DNA from: Hydrogenophaga crassostreae
GTDB taxonomy: Bacteria; Pseudomonadota; Gammaproteobacteria; Burkholderiales; Burkholderiaceae_C
Length of the DNA: 64,000 bases
Assembly: GCF_001761385.1 (NCBI RefSeq)
Contig: NZ_CP017476.1
Span: forward strand, 1,911,501 to 1,975,500
Reading direction: 5' to 3'
Positions 1-8,766 of the stretch are shown here, in pieces. Made by a program: the position numbers and the translations under genes. The notes below the pieces were generated by a model. That model was given only the letters and a program-made list of their open reading frames with translations, searched no databases and had not been told where the DNA came from. Position 1 is the first letter of the stretch, and each line of letters starts with the position of its first letter.

Positions 1-613
1 AATCGACGTCGGCCCATGTAGCGGTGTCTTGCCCGCTGGCCATTTTTTTTGCTTCGCTTTGTTCACGCAACTGTCGTGTGATGGCCAGACGCTCTTTCAG
101 CGGTCGCGAGAGAAACCGGGCTTGCCATTCGGGGCTGCGGACCATCGACCGAAAGGACTGGTATTCGGTGTCATCCAGGCACAGCGCGTCGCCATGGGTG
201 AGCAGGCAGCGCTTGCCATGCATTTCAAGCAGCGTGGGATCGGCCAACTCGGACATGCCAGCGGCAGACATGGCATCAGATCCAAGCAGGAAGTCCCGGT
301 TGCCATGCATGAAAAAGATGGGTCGATGGGTGCTGTGAGTCTTCAGCAGATCAACGCAAGTTTGGGCGAAATCACGGGCTTCAGAGGGCGCTTCAGCTTG
401 AAGCAGATCATCGCCAGCCCATACCTCAAAAAAATCACCAAGGATGACCAATGCATCGGCGTGGGCGGTCAGCGGACGCTGCATGAAGGCACGCCAGCGC
501 TCAAAGGTCGCGGGTTCGGCGCTCTGCAAATGAAGGTCGGAAATGAAATCGACCGCTTGCCACGGGGCGGGTGCGCGCCAGGGAGTCAAGCGGTCGACTG
601 CGGTATCGGTCAT
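1..613 (-). CDS. lpxH: UDP-2,3-diacylglucosamine diphosphatase LpxH (3' end outside window)
   Basis: Calcineurin-like metallophosphoesterase that hydrolyses UDP-2,3-diacylglucosamine to lipid X in lipid A synthesis, at the cytoplasmic face of the inner membrane. I translated the minus strand from the ATG at 613 and the frame stays open to the window edge (204 residues; E. coli LpxH has 240). Metal-site motifs are in order: SDLHLQ (D26, H28), GDFFEVW (D60), GNRDF (N105, about residues 104-108) and THGD (about 139-142). The gene follows ppiB in the same direction, the usual neighbour in Burkholderiales. The C-terminus is cut by the window, not by a mutation. Confidence 0.93.
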   Translation of the reverse strand, partial: MTDTAVDRLTPWRAPAPWQAVDFISDLHLQSAEPATFERWRAFMQRPLTAHADALVILGDFFEVWAGDDLLQAEAPSEARDFAQTCVDLLKTHSTHRPIFFMHGNRDFLLGSDAMSAAGMSELADPTLLEMHGKRCLLTHGDALCLDDTEYQSFRSMVRSPEWQARFLSRPLKERLAITRQLREQSEAKKMASGQDTATWADVD

Positions 614-638
614 GCGTTCGGGGTCGATGACCCCAAGC

Positions 639-1145
639 TCAGATCGCGACGGCTTTTTCGATAACGACGTCTTCCATCGGCACGTCGTCATGGAAGCCTT
701 TGCGGCCCGTGGCGACGCCTTCGATCTTCTTGACAATGTCGGTCCCGTCCACGACCTTGCCGAACACGGCGTAGCCCCAGCCCTGAGCGTTGGTGGCGGT
801 GTGGTTCAGAAAGCCATTGTTTGCGACGTTGATGAAAAACTGGGCACTGGCCGAGTGGGGGTCACTCGTTCGGGCCATGGCCACAGTGTAGAGATCGTTC
901 TTCAGGCCGTTGTTGGCTTCGTTTTGAATCGGGGGATCGGTGGGCTTTTGATTCATGCCCGGCTCGAATCCGCCGCCTTGCGCCATGAAGCCAGGTATCA
1001 CGCGGTGGAAAACGGTGTTGTTGTAGTGTCCCTTGTTGACATACGACAGGAAGTTGGCGGCCGACAGAGGTGCTTTTTCTGCGTCGAGTTCGAGGGTGAT
1101 GACGCCATGGTTGGCGATGTGCAGTTCAACTTTTGGGTTGGCCAT
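639..1145 (-). CDS. ppiB: Cytoplasmic peptidyl-prolyl cis-trans isomerase B (cyclophilin)
   Basis: Catalyses cis-trans isomerisation of prolyl peptide bonds. The 168 residues form one cyclophilin domain with no signal peptide. Visible signatures are FHRVIPGFMAQGGGF (catalytic Arg in FHR, about residues 46-60) and SAQFFINVANN. The start is supported by GGAG about 9 bases upstream of the ATG at 1145. It lies 4 bp downstream of the periplasmic paralogue and 25 bp upstream of lpxH, so the three genes are probably co-transcribed. Confidence 0.95.
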   Translation of the reverse strand: MANPKVELHIANHGVITLELDAEKAPLSAANFLSYVNKGHYNNTVFHRVIPGFMAQGGGFEPGMNQKPTDPPIQNEANNGLKNDLYTVAMARTSDPHSASAQFFINVANNGFLNHTATNAQGWGYAVFGKVVDGTDIVKKIEGVATGRKGFHDDVPMEDVVIEKAVAI

Positions 1146-1149
1146 GGTG

Positions 1150-1773
1150 TTATTTCTCCAGAGTGGCTTTGAGGATGGTGACGGGTTGCATGGGCACGTT
1201 TTGATTCATGCCTTTGTTAGCGACTGGAACGGTTTTGATTTTGTCGACCACGCCCATGCCATCAACCACCTTGCCGAATACGGCGTAGCCGTGGCCATCA
1301 GGACTCGGTGCGTTGAGCGCATCGTTGTCGACTACATTGATAAAGAACTGGGCGGTAGCCGAGTTGGGGTTGGCGGTCCGGGCCATGGCAACGGTGCCTT
1401 TGTTGTTCTTCAGGCCATTGCTGGCTTCCAGAGGAATGGGGCCTCGGGTCGCTTTTTGCTTCATGTCAGCGTCAAAACCGCCACCCTGGATCATGAAGTT
1501 GTTTATCACCCGATGGAATACCGTGCCGTCGTAGTGTTTGTCTTGTACATATTGGACAAAATTTTCTACTGACTTGGGTGCTTTGGTCGCGTCGAGTTCG
1601 AGCACGATATCGCCCATTGACGTGGTCAGGCGCACCCTGGGCTGGGTTGCGCTGTCGGCGGCTTGGGCCGCAAACGGCAGGGCGCAGGCTGTCAAACCGG
1701 CGAGCAGCACGGCACCAAGGTGGCGGCGCACGAGCGAGCCTATCGGGGCTTGTTTTGCAAGGGTTTTGGGCAT
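1150..1773 (-). CDS. ppiA: Periplasmic peptidyl-prolyl cis-trans isomerase A (cyclophilin)
   Basis: Second cyclophilin, predicted exported. The ATG at 1773 (207 aa) is chosen over an in-frame start at 1803 because it overlaps the upstream stop as TGATG and gives a good signal peptide: basic N-terminus, hydrophobic stretch, AQA cleavage region near residues 38-42. The mature domain carries FHRVINNFMIQGGGF and ATAQFFINVVDN. With ppiB it makes a cytoplasmic/periplasmic foldase pair arising from an evident tandem duplication, although the two are not close in sequence outside the core. Confidence 0.92.
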   Translation of the reverse strand: MPKTLAKQAPIGSLVRRHLGAVLLAGLTACALPFAAQAADSATQPRVRLTTSMGDIVLELDATKAPKSVENFVQYVQDKHYDGTVFHRVINNFMIQGGGFDADMKQKATRGPIPLEASNGLKNNKGTVAMARTANPNSATAQFFINVVDNDALNAPSPDGHGYAVFGKVVDGMGVVDKIKTVPVANKGMNQNVPMQPVTILKATLEK

Positions 1774-3233
1774 CAAACCGTTCCTTCGTTGAAAATTTTC
1801 CATTCGTTGCCTTCCAGCATCCAGTATTGGCGCTTGGTCATGCCACGGGTTTTGCCCACGGGAACTTCACCAAACGTCACGACCATGGTGTCGTCCTTGT
1901 CGCGCCAGTTCAGGACCGAGAGGTCTTTGAGTTCGAGGTCTCGTGATCCCAGTGTGCGCACCTCCCCCTCGATCTGTGGCCACCATTCGGCCAGCTTCTG
2001 ACCTTGGTTGTCAAAGCGGGACGAGTAGAACGTTTTGAGCTGGTCCAGATTGCCCTGACTCTTCAAGGTGCGCCAGGCTTCCAGCGTCTTCTCAAATTTG
2101 TCACGCTCAGCCGTCAGAGCCTCAGGAGCGACCCAGCGCAGTTCGGTGGCGATCACCACTGGGGTGGTTCGAATCTTGACTTTGCCCAGCAGCGTTTCCA
2201 GATCTTGGTTGGACAGCACCACACAGCCTTCGGAGGCCTGAGGGGAGCGTGCAAACTGTTCCGATGGCGAGCCATGGAGCCATATCCCACTACCGGTTTT
2301 ACCGCGCTGCAAATCAAGCGCGTTGGGGTAGTTGATCGGCAAAGCGCCTGAACCGTACAGATCGGGCAGCTTGGCGGCATCCAGGCTGCTGGTGATGTAG
2401 TAGACGCCAACCGGTGTGCGCAAATCGCCTTCCGACGTTTTGTCGACGCCTGACTGGCCTACGGAGATGTAGTAGTCACCGACCAGCTTCATTTGGGAGG
2501 CTGTGGACTTCCCATCCCCTCGGGTGTTCTCGAAGAGATAGAGGCGAGAGCGCGAAGCATCGACAGCAATCGCATGCCTGCTTTGGGTCGACAAACCCAG
2601 GAACTGGGATGGAACACTGTTTTCCGGCGGGCGCTCCGTCAATGCCAGCAACCGGCGACGCGATTGTTCACGCAACACTTCGAGCTGCTCGGTCGCAGCG
2701 ATGGCCTTGGTATCTGGCACATCACCCAACTGGCGAACAGGGCGCGTATAGACGCTCAGCAAATCTCCGAGAACGAGGTTGGCCAGGTGAAAGTTGGGGT
2801 AGTCACTGACCAGCGATTCGGCTTCTTTGAGCGCCTCATGGCGTTCGGCCTGGCTGATCAATTGGTAGATACGAATCAGGCGCGCTTCCGCTTGTCCGAG
2901 CAGCGGCAGCGATTGTTCCAGAGCAGCGCTGGACAGCGATCGGTGCACCAGTCCCGAGCTTGTCGTACCGTCTTCCAGCTCGGGTAAAACGGTGTTCATA
3001 ACCATGGACGCGGCGGAAGAAACCGGATTCGAAGCCGCCGAGGCAGACGCCATGGCGTCGAGAGAGGATTCGGACGAGGTGCGGCCGAAGCACGAAGTGA
3101 AGAGAAACAGGACGACGCCAGACGCCGCCAATCCAGCCAGAACCAGGGCCAGGCGACGTGGCGATACGCCAGCCACCGAGGAATAGGTCGATATGCTGGC
3201 GTGGCCTTTTTGAAAGAACCGCCGACCGACCAT
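1773..3233 (-). CDS. L,D-transpeptidase (YkuD fold) with C-terminal NTF2-like domain
   Basis: Envelope enzyme of 486 aa expected to form or edit 3-3 peptidoglycan crosslinks or attach proteins to peptidoglycan. Residues ~27-49 are a hydrophobic signal or anchor segment. A low-complexity Ser/Ala region follows. The YkuD catalytic domain spans about 218-360 with the HG...SxGC signature (H320, C337). Residues ~375-486 form an NTF2-like domain of the kind described for Cds6-type transpeptidases. Both ends overlap neighbours as TGATG, implying translational coupling with the TPR gene upstream and ppiA downstream. Its substrate is not deducible from sequence. Confidence 0.88.
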   Translation of the reverse strand: MVGRRFFQKGHASISTYSSVAGVSPRRLALVLAGLAASGVVLFLFTSCFGRTSSESSLDAMASASAASNPVSSAASMVMNTVLPELEDGTTSSGLVHRSLSSAALEQSLPLLGQAEARLIRIYQLISQAERHEALKEAESLVSDYPNFHLANLVLGDLLSVYTRPVRQLGDVPDTKAIAATEQLEVLREQSRRRLLALTERPPENSVPSQFLGLSTQSRHAIAVDASRSRLYLFENTRGDGKSTASQMKLVGDYYISVGQSGVDKTSEGDLRTPVGVYYITSSLDAAKLPDLYGSGALPINYPNALDLQRGKTGSGIWLHGSPSEQFARSPQASEGCVVLSNQDLETLLGKVKIRTTPVVIATELRWVAPEALTAERDKFEKTLEAWRTLKSQGNLDQLKTFYSSRFDNQGQKLAEWWPQIEGEVRTLGSRDLELKDLSVLNWRDKDDTMVVTFGEVPVGKTRGMTKRQYWMLEGNEWKIFNEGTV

Positions 3234-4282
3234 CAGGATCCTGTGGCCTCACGAACGATCAACCAGCGGCCGCCGCTCTTGACCATGTCAAGAGTCTTGC
3301 GGCTGGTCACATTGAATGTGTCAGAGGCGTAGTCTTGCCGGAATTGAGCCGTGGCGCGGTCACCATTGATGGTTACCGTCATATCGCTGATACCCACTTC
3401 AATGCGTGAACGCGGCACGATGCGGGCTTTGCGCTCGGCTTCCCAGCTTTTGCGCGATTGACCGTCGTTGGGCGTGAAGTTGGGTGCGTAGGCGCCCAGA
3501 TAGGAAGACATGTTGCGCGAAGACCATGCGCTGGCCCAGGCTGTCACAGCGGATTCCACATCGGCCGTGGCATCGCCGGCGGGTTGTGTGGCTGCAGCGG
3601 CGGGTGCCGGTGCCGGCGCCTTGGTTGCGGCCACGGGAGCCGGGGCAGGGGCGGGAGCCGCAGCTGGTGCAGCAGCCGTGGGGCGTGCGCCTTTGGCATC
3701 TGCGACAAACAGGTTGCGGATCAGGCTCAGTTTTGGGGCGACTGCGGTATTGGTTGCGTCGAGCTGCAAGGCTTTGCTATAGGCTTGGCTGGCCAGCTTG
3801 GCATACACATCACCCAGGTTCTCGTGGGCGGTGGCGTAGCTGGGGTTGGTTCGGATGGCCATCTCAAGGGCGGCGCGGGCTTTGTCAAACTGACTCTGGC
3901 CTGCATACAGCACAGCCAGGTTGTTGTAAGGCTCCGGCAGTTCGGGGAAGTCTTCCGTGAGCTTGGAGAAGGTGGCAATGGCGTCGCTGGGCTTGCCGCC
4001 TTCAGACTGGATGACGCCCTTGAGGAAGCGCATCTGAGGATCTCGAGGCTTGCCCGCCAGATAGGTATCAACTTTGGTCAGCGCGTCGGTCATTTGTCCT
4101 GCTCGCATGAGGCGGTTGACTTCTGCGTAGTCATCGCTCTGAGCCATGACCATGGAGGTGCCCATCGCTGCCGCGATTGCCACCGACAGAGCCAGCAGGC
4201 GCAGCGGGTTGCTGACCGCAGTTCTGGCGCCGCCACGGAGGTTTTCAGGCAGGGCGGAGAGGGATTGTGCTGGTTGGAACAT
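3233..4282 (-). CDS. Exported TPR protein with C-terminal NTF2-like (Cds6-type) domain
   Basis: 349 aa. An N-terminal region with a hydrophobic segment (about 29-47, ending VMAQ) suggests secretion. TPR-like helices cover roughly 50-185, for example PYNNLAVLYAGQSQFDKA and AHENLGDVYAKL. An Ala/Pro-rich linker (about 200-240) leads to an NTF2-like C-terminal domain (about 243-349). That domain resembles the tail of the adjacent L,D-transpeptidase: both open with an A/LxAW...R/F helix and end with a W-I-V/F-E strand. The TGATG overlap with the transpeptidase suggests the pair act together in the cell wall. No enzymatic motif is visible. Confidence 0.8.
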   Translation of the reverse strand: MFQPAQSLSALPENLRGGARTAVSNPLRLLALSVAIAAAMGTSMVMAQSDDYAEVNRLMRAGQMTDALTKVDTYLAGKPRDPQMRFLKGVIQSEGGKPSDAIATFSKLTEDFPELPEPYNNLAVLYAGQSQFDKARAALEMAIRTNPSYATAHENLGDVYAKLASQAYSKALQLDATNTAVAPKLSLIRNLFVADAKGARPTAAAPAAAPAPAPAPVAATKAPAPAPAAAATQPAGDATADVESAVTAWASAWSSRNMSSYLGAYAPNFTPNDGQSRKSWEAERKARIVPRSRIEVGISDMTVTINGDRATAQFRQDYASDTFNVTSRKTLDMVKSGGRWLIVREATGS

Positions 4283-4515
4283 GGGACCTCAATATGGCGA
4301 AAAGCGGATCGTCCGAGCAACTCGGATGCGGCATAAAACAGAAATATAGCGCGTAAAAGCGCGAACGAGCTCAGGCAGTGGCTGGCTATACTGATGGATT
4401 GTATCTGAGGGGGTAAGTCCAAGGACCGCCCTGATCGCCCATTGTTTCGCCTGAGCGTTGACCAAATTGTGCTTTTTGTGCAACAGCGTGGTTTTTGCGC
4501 CTTGTTCCCATCTTC

Positions 4516-5901
4516 ATGACCCTTCGAATTTTCAACACGCTGTCTCGTCGAGCAGAGGTTTTTGAGTCCCTGGAGCCTGGCCACGTTCGCATGTATGTGT
4601 GCGGCATGACCATTTACGACCTCTGCCACATCGGCCATGCGCGCATGATGATGGCGTTTGACGTTGTTCAGCGCTGGCTCAAGCAGAGCGGTTACCGCGT
4701 GACCTATGTCCGCAATATCACCGATATCGACGACAAAATCATCCAGCGTGCGGTCGCCAGGGGGATTTCAATCAAGACGCTGACCGATGAAATGACCGCT
4801 GCGATGCATCAGGATATCGCTGCGTTGTTCATTGAACCGCCCAGCGTGGAACCGCGGGCGACCGAGTACGTTCCGCAGATGCTGTCCCTGATTGAGGTCT
4901 TGCAGCAAAAGGGTCTCGCCTATCAGGCTGGCGACGGGGACATGAATTTTTCGGTTCGCAAGTTTCCGGGTTACGGCAAGTTGTCGGGCAAGTCGCTGGA
5001 CGATCTGCGTGCAGGCGAGCGCGTCGCAGTTGCCAGTGAAAAAGAAGATCCACTGGATTTTGTGCTGTGGAAGGCAGCCAAGCCCAGTGAACCTGCCGAG
5101 GCCCAGTGGGAGAGCCCTTTCGGCAAAGGGCGGCCAGGCTGGCATATTGAGTGTTCCGCCATGTGTGGCGCATTGCTGGGCGAAACCTTCGATATCCACG
5201 GCGGCGGCGCCGATTTGCAGTTTCCACACCATGAAAACGAAATCGCCCAGTCTGAAGGGGCAAATGGCAAGCCTTTGGCGCGCTTCTGGGTACACAACGG
5301 GTTTGTTCGTGTGGACAACGAAAAGATGTCCAAGAGCTTGGGGAATTTTTTCACGATCCGCGAGGTGCTGGAAAAATACGATGCCGAGACGGTGCGGTTT
5401 TTTATCGTTCGCACCCACTACCGCAGCCCTCTGAATTACAGCGACGCCCATTTGGATGACGCCCGCGGCGCGCTGAAGCGCCTTTACACCGCTCTTGCGA
5501 GCGTTCCCGCAGCGCCCATCGAAGCCATTGATTGGCAGCAGCCATTTGCCAGCCGGTTTCGGACGGCCATGGACGAAGACTTTGGGACGCCCGAAGCCGT
5601 GTCTGTGTTGTTTGATCTGGCCAGCGAGATCAACCGCAGTGGAGATGCACTGATGGCTGGTTTGTTGCGCGCTCTGGGTGGCACTTTGGGCCTGTTGCAG
5701 AGCGAGCCCACCAGCTATCTGCAGGGTGGCCAAGCCGCATCGGGACCTGATGAAACAGCGATTGCCGCTCAGATTGAGGCGCGGGCAACTGCCAAGCGTG
5801 CAAAGGACTTTGCCGAAGCTGACCGCATTCGGCAAAACCTGTTGGCGCAAGGGGTGGTGCTCAAGGATGGCCTGAGCGGCACGACCTGGGAGCGCAACTG
5901 A
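4516..5901 (+). CDS. cysS: Cysteinyl-tRNA synthetase
   Basis: Class I aminoacyl-tRNA synthetase charging tRNA-Cys. 461 aa, matching the family length. The HIGH motif appears as CHIGHARM (about residues 39-46) and KMSKS as NEKMSKSLGN. A Zn-binding Cys near 29 (VCGMT) and the distal GWHIECS and FPHHENE segments are also present. The ATG at 4516 gives the canonical MTLRIFNTL start; an in-frame TTG at 4495 is less likely. It is divergent from the TPR gene and translationally coupled to the downstream glycosylase by a TGATG overlap. Confidence 0.98.
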   Translation: MTLRIFNTLSRRAEVFESLEPGHVRMYVCGMTIYDLCHIGHARMMMAFDVVQRWLKQSGYRVTYVRNITDIDDKIIQRAVARGISIKTLTDEMTAAMHQDIAALFIEPPSVEPRATEYVPQMLSLIEVLQQKGLAYQAGDGDMNFSVRKFPGYGKLSGKSLDDLRAGERVAVASEKEDPLDFVLWKAAKPSEPAEAQWESPFGKGRPGWHIECSAMCGALLGETFDIHGGGADLQFPHHENEIAQSEGANGKPLARFWVHNGFVRVDNEKMSKSLGNFFTIREVLEKYDAETVRFFIVRTHYRSPLNYSDAHLDDARGALKRLYTALASVPAAPIEAIDWQQPFASRFRTAMDEDFGTPEAVSVLFDLASEINRSGDALMAGLLRALGGTLGLLQSEPTSYLQGGQAASGPDETAIAAQIEARATAKRAKDFAEADRIRQNLLAQGVVLKDGLSGTTWERN

Positions 5902-6554
5902 TGGCGAGTCCTGCTGCTCTCCCGGCATTTGGCGCTGATGCGCCTTTGTACTGGGCCGATGCCTGTCGCCACCTGATGAAGCGCGACAGGGTAATGAAGA
6001 AGCTCATACCCAAACACAGTGGTGTGAGCTTGCAGTCGCGTGGGGATGCCTTTGTGACCTTGGCCCGAAGCATCGTGGGCCAACAGGTTTCTGTCAAATC
6101 GGCCCAGTTGGTTTGGGATCGTTTCGTCGTGTTGCCGAAAAAGATGGTGCCAGCGCAGGTGCTCAAACTCAAGGTAGACGACATGCGTGGTGCCGGCTTG
6201 TCGGCGCGCAAGGTGGAATACCTCGTGGATCTGGCACTGAACTTTGCCAACAACCAGGTCCACGTGGATGCCTGGGCCGAGATGGAAGACGAAGCCATCA
6301 TTGCCGAATTGATTGCGATCCGGGGTATTGGCCGCTGGACCGCAGAAATGTTCCTGATCTTCCACCTGATGCGGCCCAACGTGTTGCCGTTGGACGATAA
6401 CGGCCTGCAAAATGGCATCAGTCGCTGTTATTTCTCTGGGGAGCCTGTGAGCCGCAGTGAAATTCGTGAGATAGCGGCATCTTGGGCGCCATACAGCAGC
6501 GTGGCAACTTGGTATATTTGGCGCTCGCTGGATCCAGCCCCTGTGGCTTATTGA
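5901..6554 (+). CDS. DNA-3-methyladenine glycosylase II family (HhH-GPD)
   Basis: Base-excision repair glycosylase of the AlkA type, 217 aa. The helix-hairpin-helix GPD motif is visible as IRGIGRWTAEMFLIFHL, followed by the catalytic Asp region LPLDDNGL. The protein lacks the N-terminal TBP-like lobe of E. coli AlkA, so it resembles the short AlkA/MAG class. The start overlaps the cysS stop (TGATG). Lysine of the bifunctional glycosylases is not apparent, so a monofunctional enzyme is expected. Confidence 0.88.
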   Translation: MASPAALPAFGADAPLYWADACRHLMKRDRVMKKLIPKHSGVSLQSRGDAFVTLARSIVGQQVSVKSAQLVWDRFVVLPKKMVPAQVLKLKVDDMRGAGLSARKVEYLVDLALNFANNQVHVDAWAEMEDEAIIAELIAIRGIGRWTAEMFLIFHLMRPNVLPLDDNGLQNGISRCYFSGEPVSRSEIREIAASWAPYSSVATWYIWRSLDPAPVAY

Positions 6555-6688
6555 GCGGTGGCGCCAGAAGCGCTGCCAACTCACCGCATCGCGCGGCAAT
6601 CACTCCCAGGGACAAAGTCGCTGCAGCCCAAGAGGGCGAAATCGTTGTGCAGCCAGTCCATGCAAGACCAAGAATTTGGAGTCGCCCC

Positions 6689-7678
6689 TTGGCCAAAAAG
6701 AATTTTCTAGATTTTGAGCAACCCATTGCCGAGCTCGAAGGCAAAATTGAAGAGTTGCGCTACGTTCAAACCGAATCTGCGGTGGATATTTCGGCAGAAA
6801 TTGAGCAGTTGTCGGGCAAGAGCCTTCAACTGACCAAAGACATCTACAGCAATCTCACGCCCTGGCAGATCACCAAGATCGCGCGCCATGCCGACCGCCC
6901 CTATACGCTGGACTATGTGCGAGACATCTTCACGCATTTCCAGGAGTTGCATGGCGACCGTCATTTTTCTGATGATTTGAGCATCGTGGGTGGCCTGGCT
7001 CGTTTCAACGGTCAGCCCTGCATGGTGTTGGGCCATCAGAAGGGGCGCGACACAAAAGAGCGTGGCTTGCGCAATTTCGGCATGACCAAGCCCGAGGGCT
7101 ACCGGAAAGCCTTGCGCCTGATGAAGCTGGCCGAAAAGTTCAAGCTGCCGGTGTTCACCTTTGTGGATACACCGGGTGCCTACCCGGGCATCGATGCGGA
7201 AGAGCGTGGACAGTCTGAAGCCATTGGGCGAAACATCTTCGAAATGGCACAACTGGAAGTGCCCATCATCTCTACCATCATTGGTGAAGGTGGTTCTGGC
7301 GGCGCCTTGGCCATCTCGGTGGCGGATCAGGTTTTGATGCTGCAGTATTCGGTTTACTCGGTGATCAGTCCGGAAGGCTGTGCATCCATTCTCTGGAAAA
7401 CCAGCGACCGAGCCAGCGATGCGGCAGATGCCCTGGGCATCACGGCCCACCGTTTGAAAGCGCTGGGGCTGGTCGACAAAATCGTCAACGAGCCCGTCGG
7501 CGGCGCTCACCGTGATCATCAGCAAATGGCGGCTTTCCTCAAGCGGGCCCTGGCCGATGCGTGGCGCCAGCTGTCCGACCTCAAGGTTAAAGAGCTGGTG
7601 GACCGCCGCTATGCGCGCCTCAACAGTTACGGTCGATTCACCGACACCAAAGCCGACAGCAAATCGGACAAACGCTGA
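6689..7678 (+). CDS. accA: Acetyl-CoA carboxylase carboxyltransferase subunit alpha
   Basis: Transfers the carboxyl group from carboxybiotin to acetyl-CoA, together with AccD, in fatty-acid synthesis. I place the start at the TTG at 6689: it gives (M)AKKNFLDFEQPI, the standard AccA N-terminus, with GGAG at 6678-6681. The reading frame is open further upstream to 6482, overlapping the glycosylase gene, but that extension looks non-coding. 329 aa, close to the usual 315-325. Characteristic segments: LYDxxxxHGDRHFSDD-like helix, TPGAYPG and GEGGSGGALAI. Confidence 0.96.
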   Translation: MAKKNFLDFEQPIAELEGKIEELRYVQTESAVDISAEIEQLSGKSLQLTKDIYSNLTPWQITKIARHADRPYTLDYVRDIFTHFQELHGDRHFSDDLSIVGGLARFNGQPCMVLGHQKGRDTKERGLRNFGMTKPEGYRKALRLMKLAEKFKLPVFTFVDTPGAYPGIDAEERGQSEAIGRNIFEMAQLEVPIISTIIGEGGSGGALAISVADQVLMLQYSVYSVISPEGCASILWKTSDRASDAADALGITAHRLKALGLVDKIVNEPVGGAHRDHQQMAAFLKRALADAWRQLSDLKVKELVDRRYARLNSYGRFTDTKADSKSDKR

Positions 7679-7679
7679 G

Positions 7680-8660
7680 GTGAGCGCCCCGGCCAACAAC
7701 CCTTGTGACAGGGCGTTGGCCCAATGGAGCCAGCGGTGGCCGCTGGACCTGGTTGACGCCCGCGTTCGTGTTGGCGTGGCTTTCAGTGCGGGGGCCGATT
7801 CAACGGCGCTGCTCATGGCGGCGGCTTCGCGTTGGCCGGGCCGTGTGGTCGCGCTGCATGTGCATCATGGTTTGCAAGCAGCAGCCGATCATTTTGTGGC
7901 ACAAGCGCAGTCCACCTGTGATGGCTTGGGCGTTGAGTTGAAGGTTGTGAGGATCAAGGCCGATCATTCGAAGGGTGAGAGTCCCGAAGATGCGGCCCGA
8001 CGGGCGCGCTACCTGGCTCTGGCCGAGATGGCGCTTGAAGTCAAAGCCGGTTGCGTTTTGCTGGGGCAGCACGCGGATGATCAGGTCGAAACGTTTTTTA
8101 TTGCGCTTGGACGCGGTGCGGGCTTGCCGGGTCTGTCGGCCATGGGAGCAGGGTTCACCCGCCATGGTGTGTTTTTCGGGAGGCCTTTTCTGGGCCTTTC
8201 GACCCAGACATTGCGCGACAGTGTGGCCAGCGTGGGGCAAGCCTTTGTTGAGGATCCGAGCAACACCGATCAGCGGTTCACGCGCAACCGTATTCGAGCC
8301 CGGCTGTTGCCTGCCTGGGCCGATACGTTCCCAGGGTTTCGTGAAGCAATCGCCCGCACCGCGCGCCATGCGGCACAGGCGCAGTCCTTGCTGGGTGACT
8401 TGGCAGACATTGATCTGGACGCCATAGGAAGGCCTCCTCGCATTGCCCAACTGCAAACCTTGCCACCTGAGCGCCAAAGCAATGCCTTGCGGCGCTGGCT
8501 GAAGAACACGGCACACGTGGTTGCCAGTGACGCCCAGATGCAGGAGTTGCTCAGCCAGATTGACGCTTGCCGCACGCGGGGTCATCACATCCACATCAAG
8601 GTAGCTCATGGCCACGTTGAGCGTGAGGGTGCACATTTGGCATTTCGGCCACCTCTATAA
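7680..8660 (+). CDS. tilS: tRNA(Ile)-lysidine synthetase
   Basis: Converts C34 of tRNA-Ile(CAU) to lysidine so that it reads AUA. The GTG at 7680 follows the accA stop by one base. 326 aa. The N-terminal PP-loop is present but reads SAGADS instead of the usual SGGxDS. HHG(L), GQHADDQVETF and NRIRARLLP match the TilS catalytic region. The C-terminal part is short relative to E. coli TilS (432 aa), as is common in betaproteobacteria. No strong ribosome-binding site is seen, so coupling to accA translation is likely. Confidence 0.92.
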   Translation: MSAPANNPCDRALAQWSQRWPLDLVDARVRVGVAFSAGADSTALLMAAASRWPGRVVALHVHHGLQAAADHFVAQAQSTCDGLGVELKVVRIKADHSKGESPEDAARRARYLALAEMALEVKAGCVLLGQHADDQVETFFIALGRGAGLPGLSAMGAGFTRHGVFFGRPFLGLSTQTLRDSVASVGQAFVEDPSNTDQRFTRNRIRARLLPAWADTFPGFREAIARTARHAAQAQSLLGDLADIDLDAIGRPPRIAQLQTLPPERQSNALRRWLKNTAHVVASDAQMQELLSQIDACRTRGHHIHIKVAHGHVEREGAHLAFRPPL

Positions 8661-8766
8661 TTCTAGGGTTTGCCCTGATGCAGCATGGCTGCTCCGGGCC
8701 GCTTTCAGCCGAGCTTTCGAGCCTCCTGGTTGAAAAGCCTTTTTTCATCAAACCGTTACTTCTTCA

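Noticed and set aside
6482..6688. N-terminal extension of accA by 69 codons
   Set aside because: Overlaps the glycosylase gene and is not AccA-like; the TTG at 6689 with GGAG gives the family N-terminus.
8661..8766. Lysine riboswitch before lysC
   Set aside because: The ~105-bp gap is shorter than the aptamer and shows none of its conserved features.
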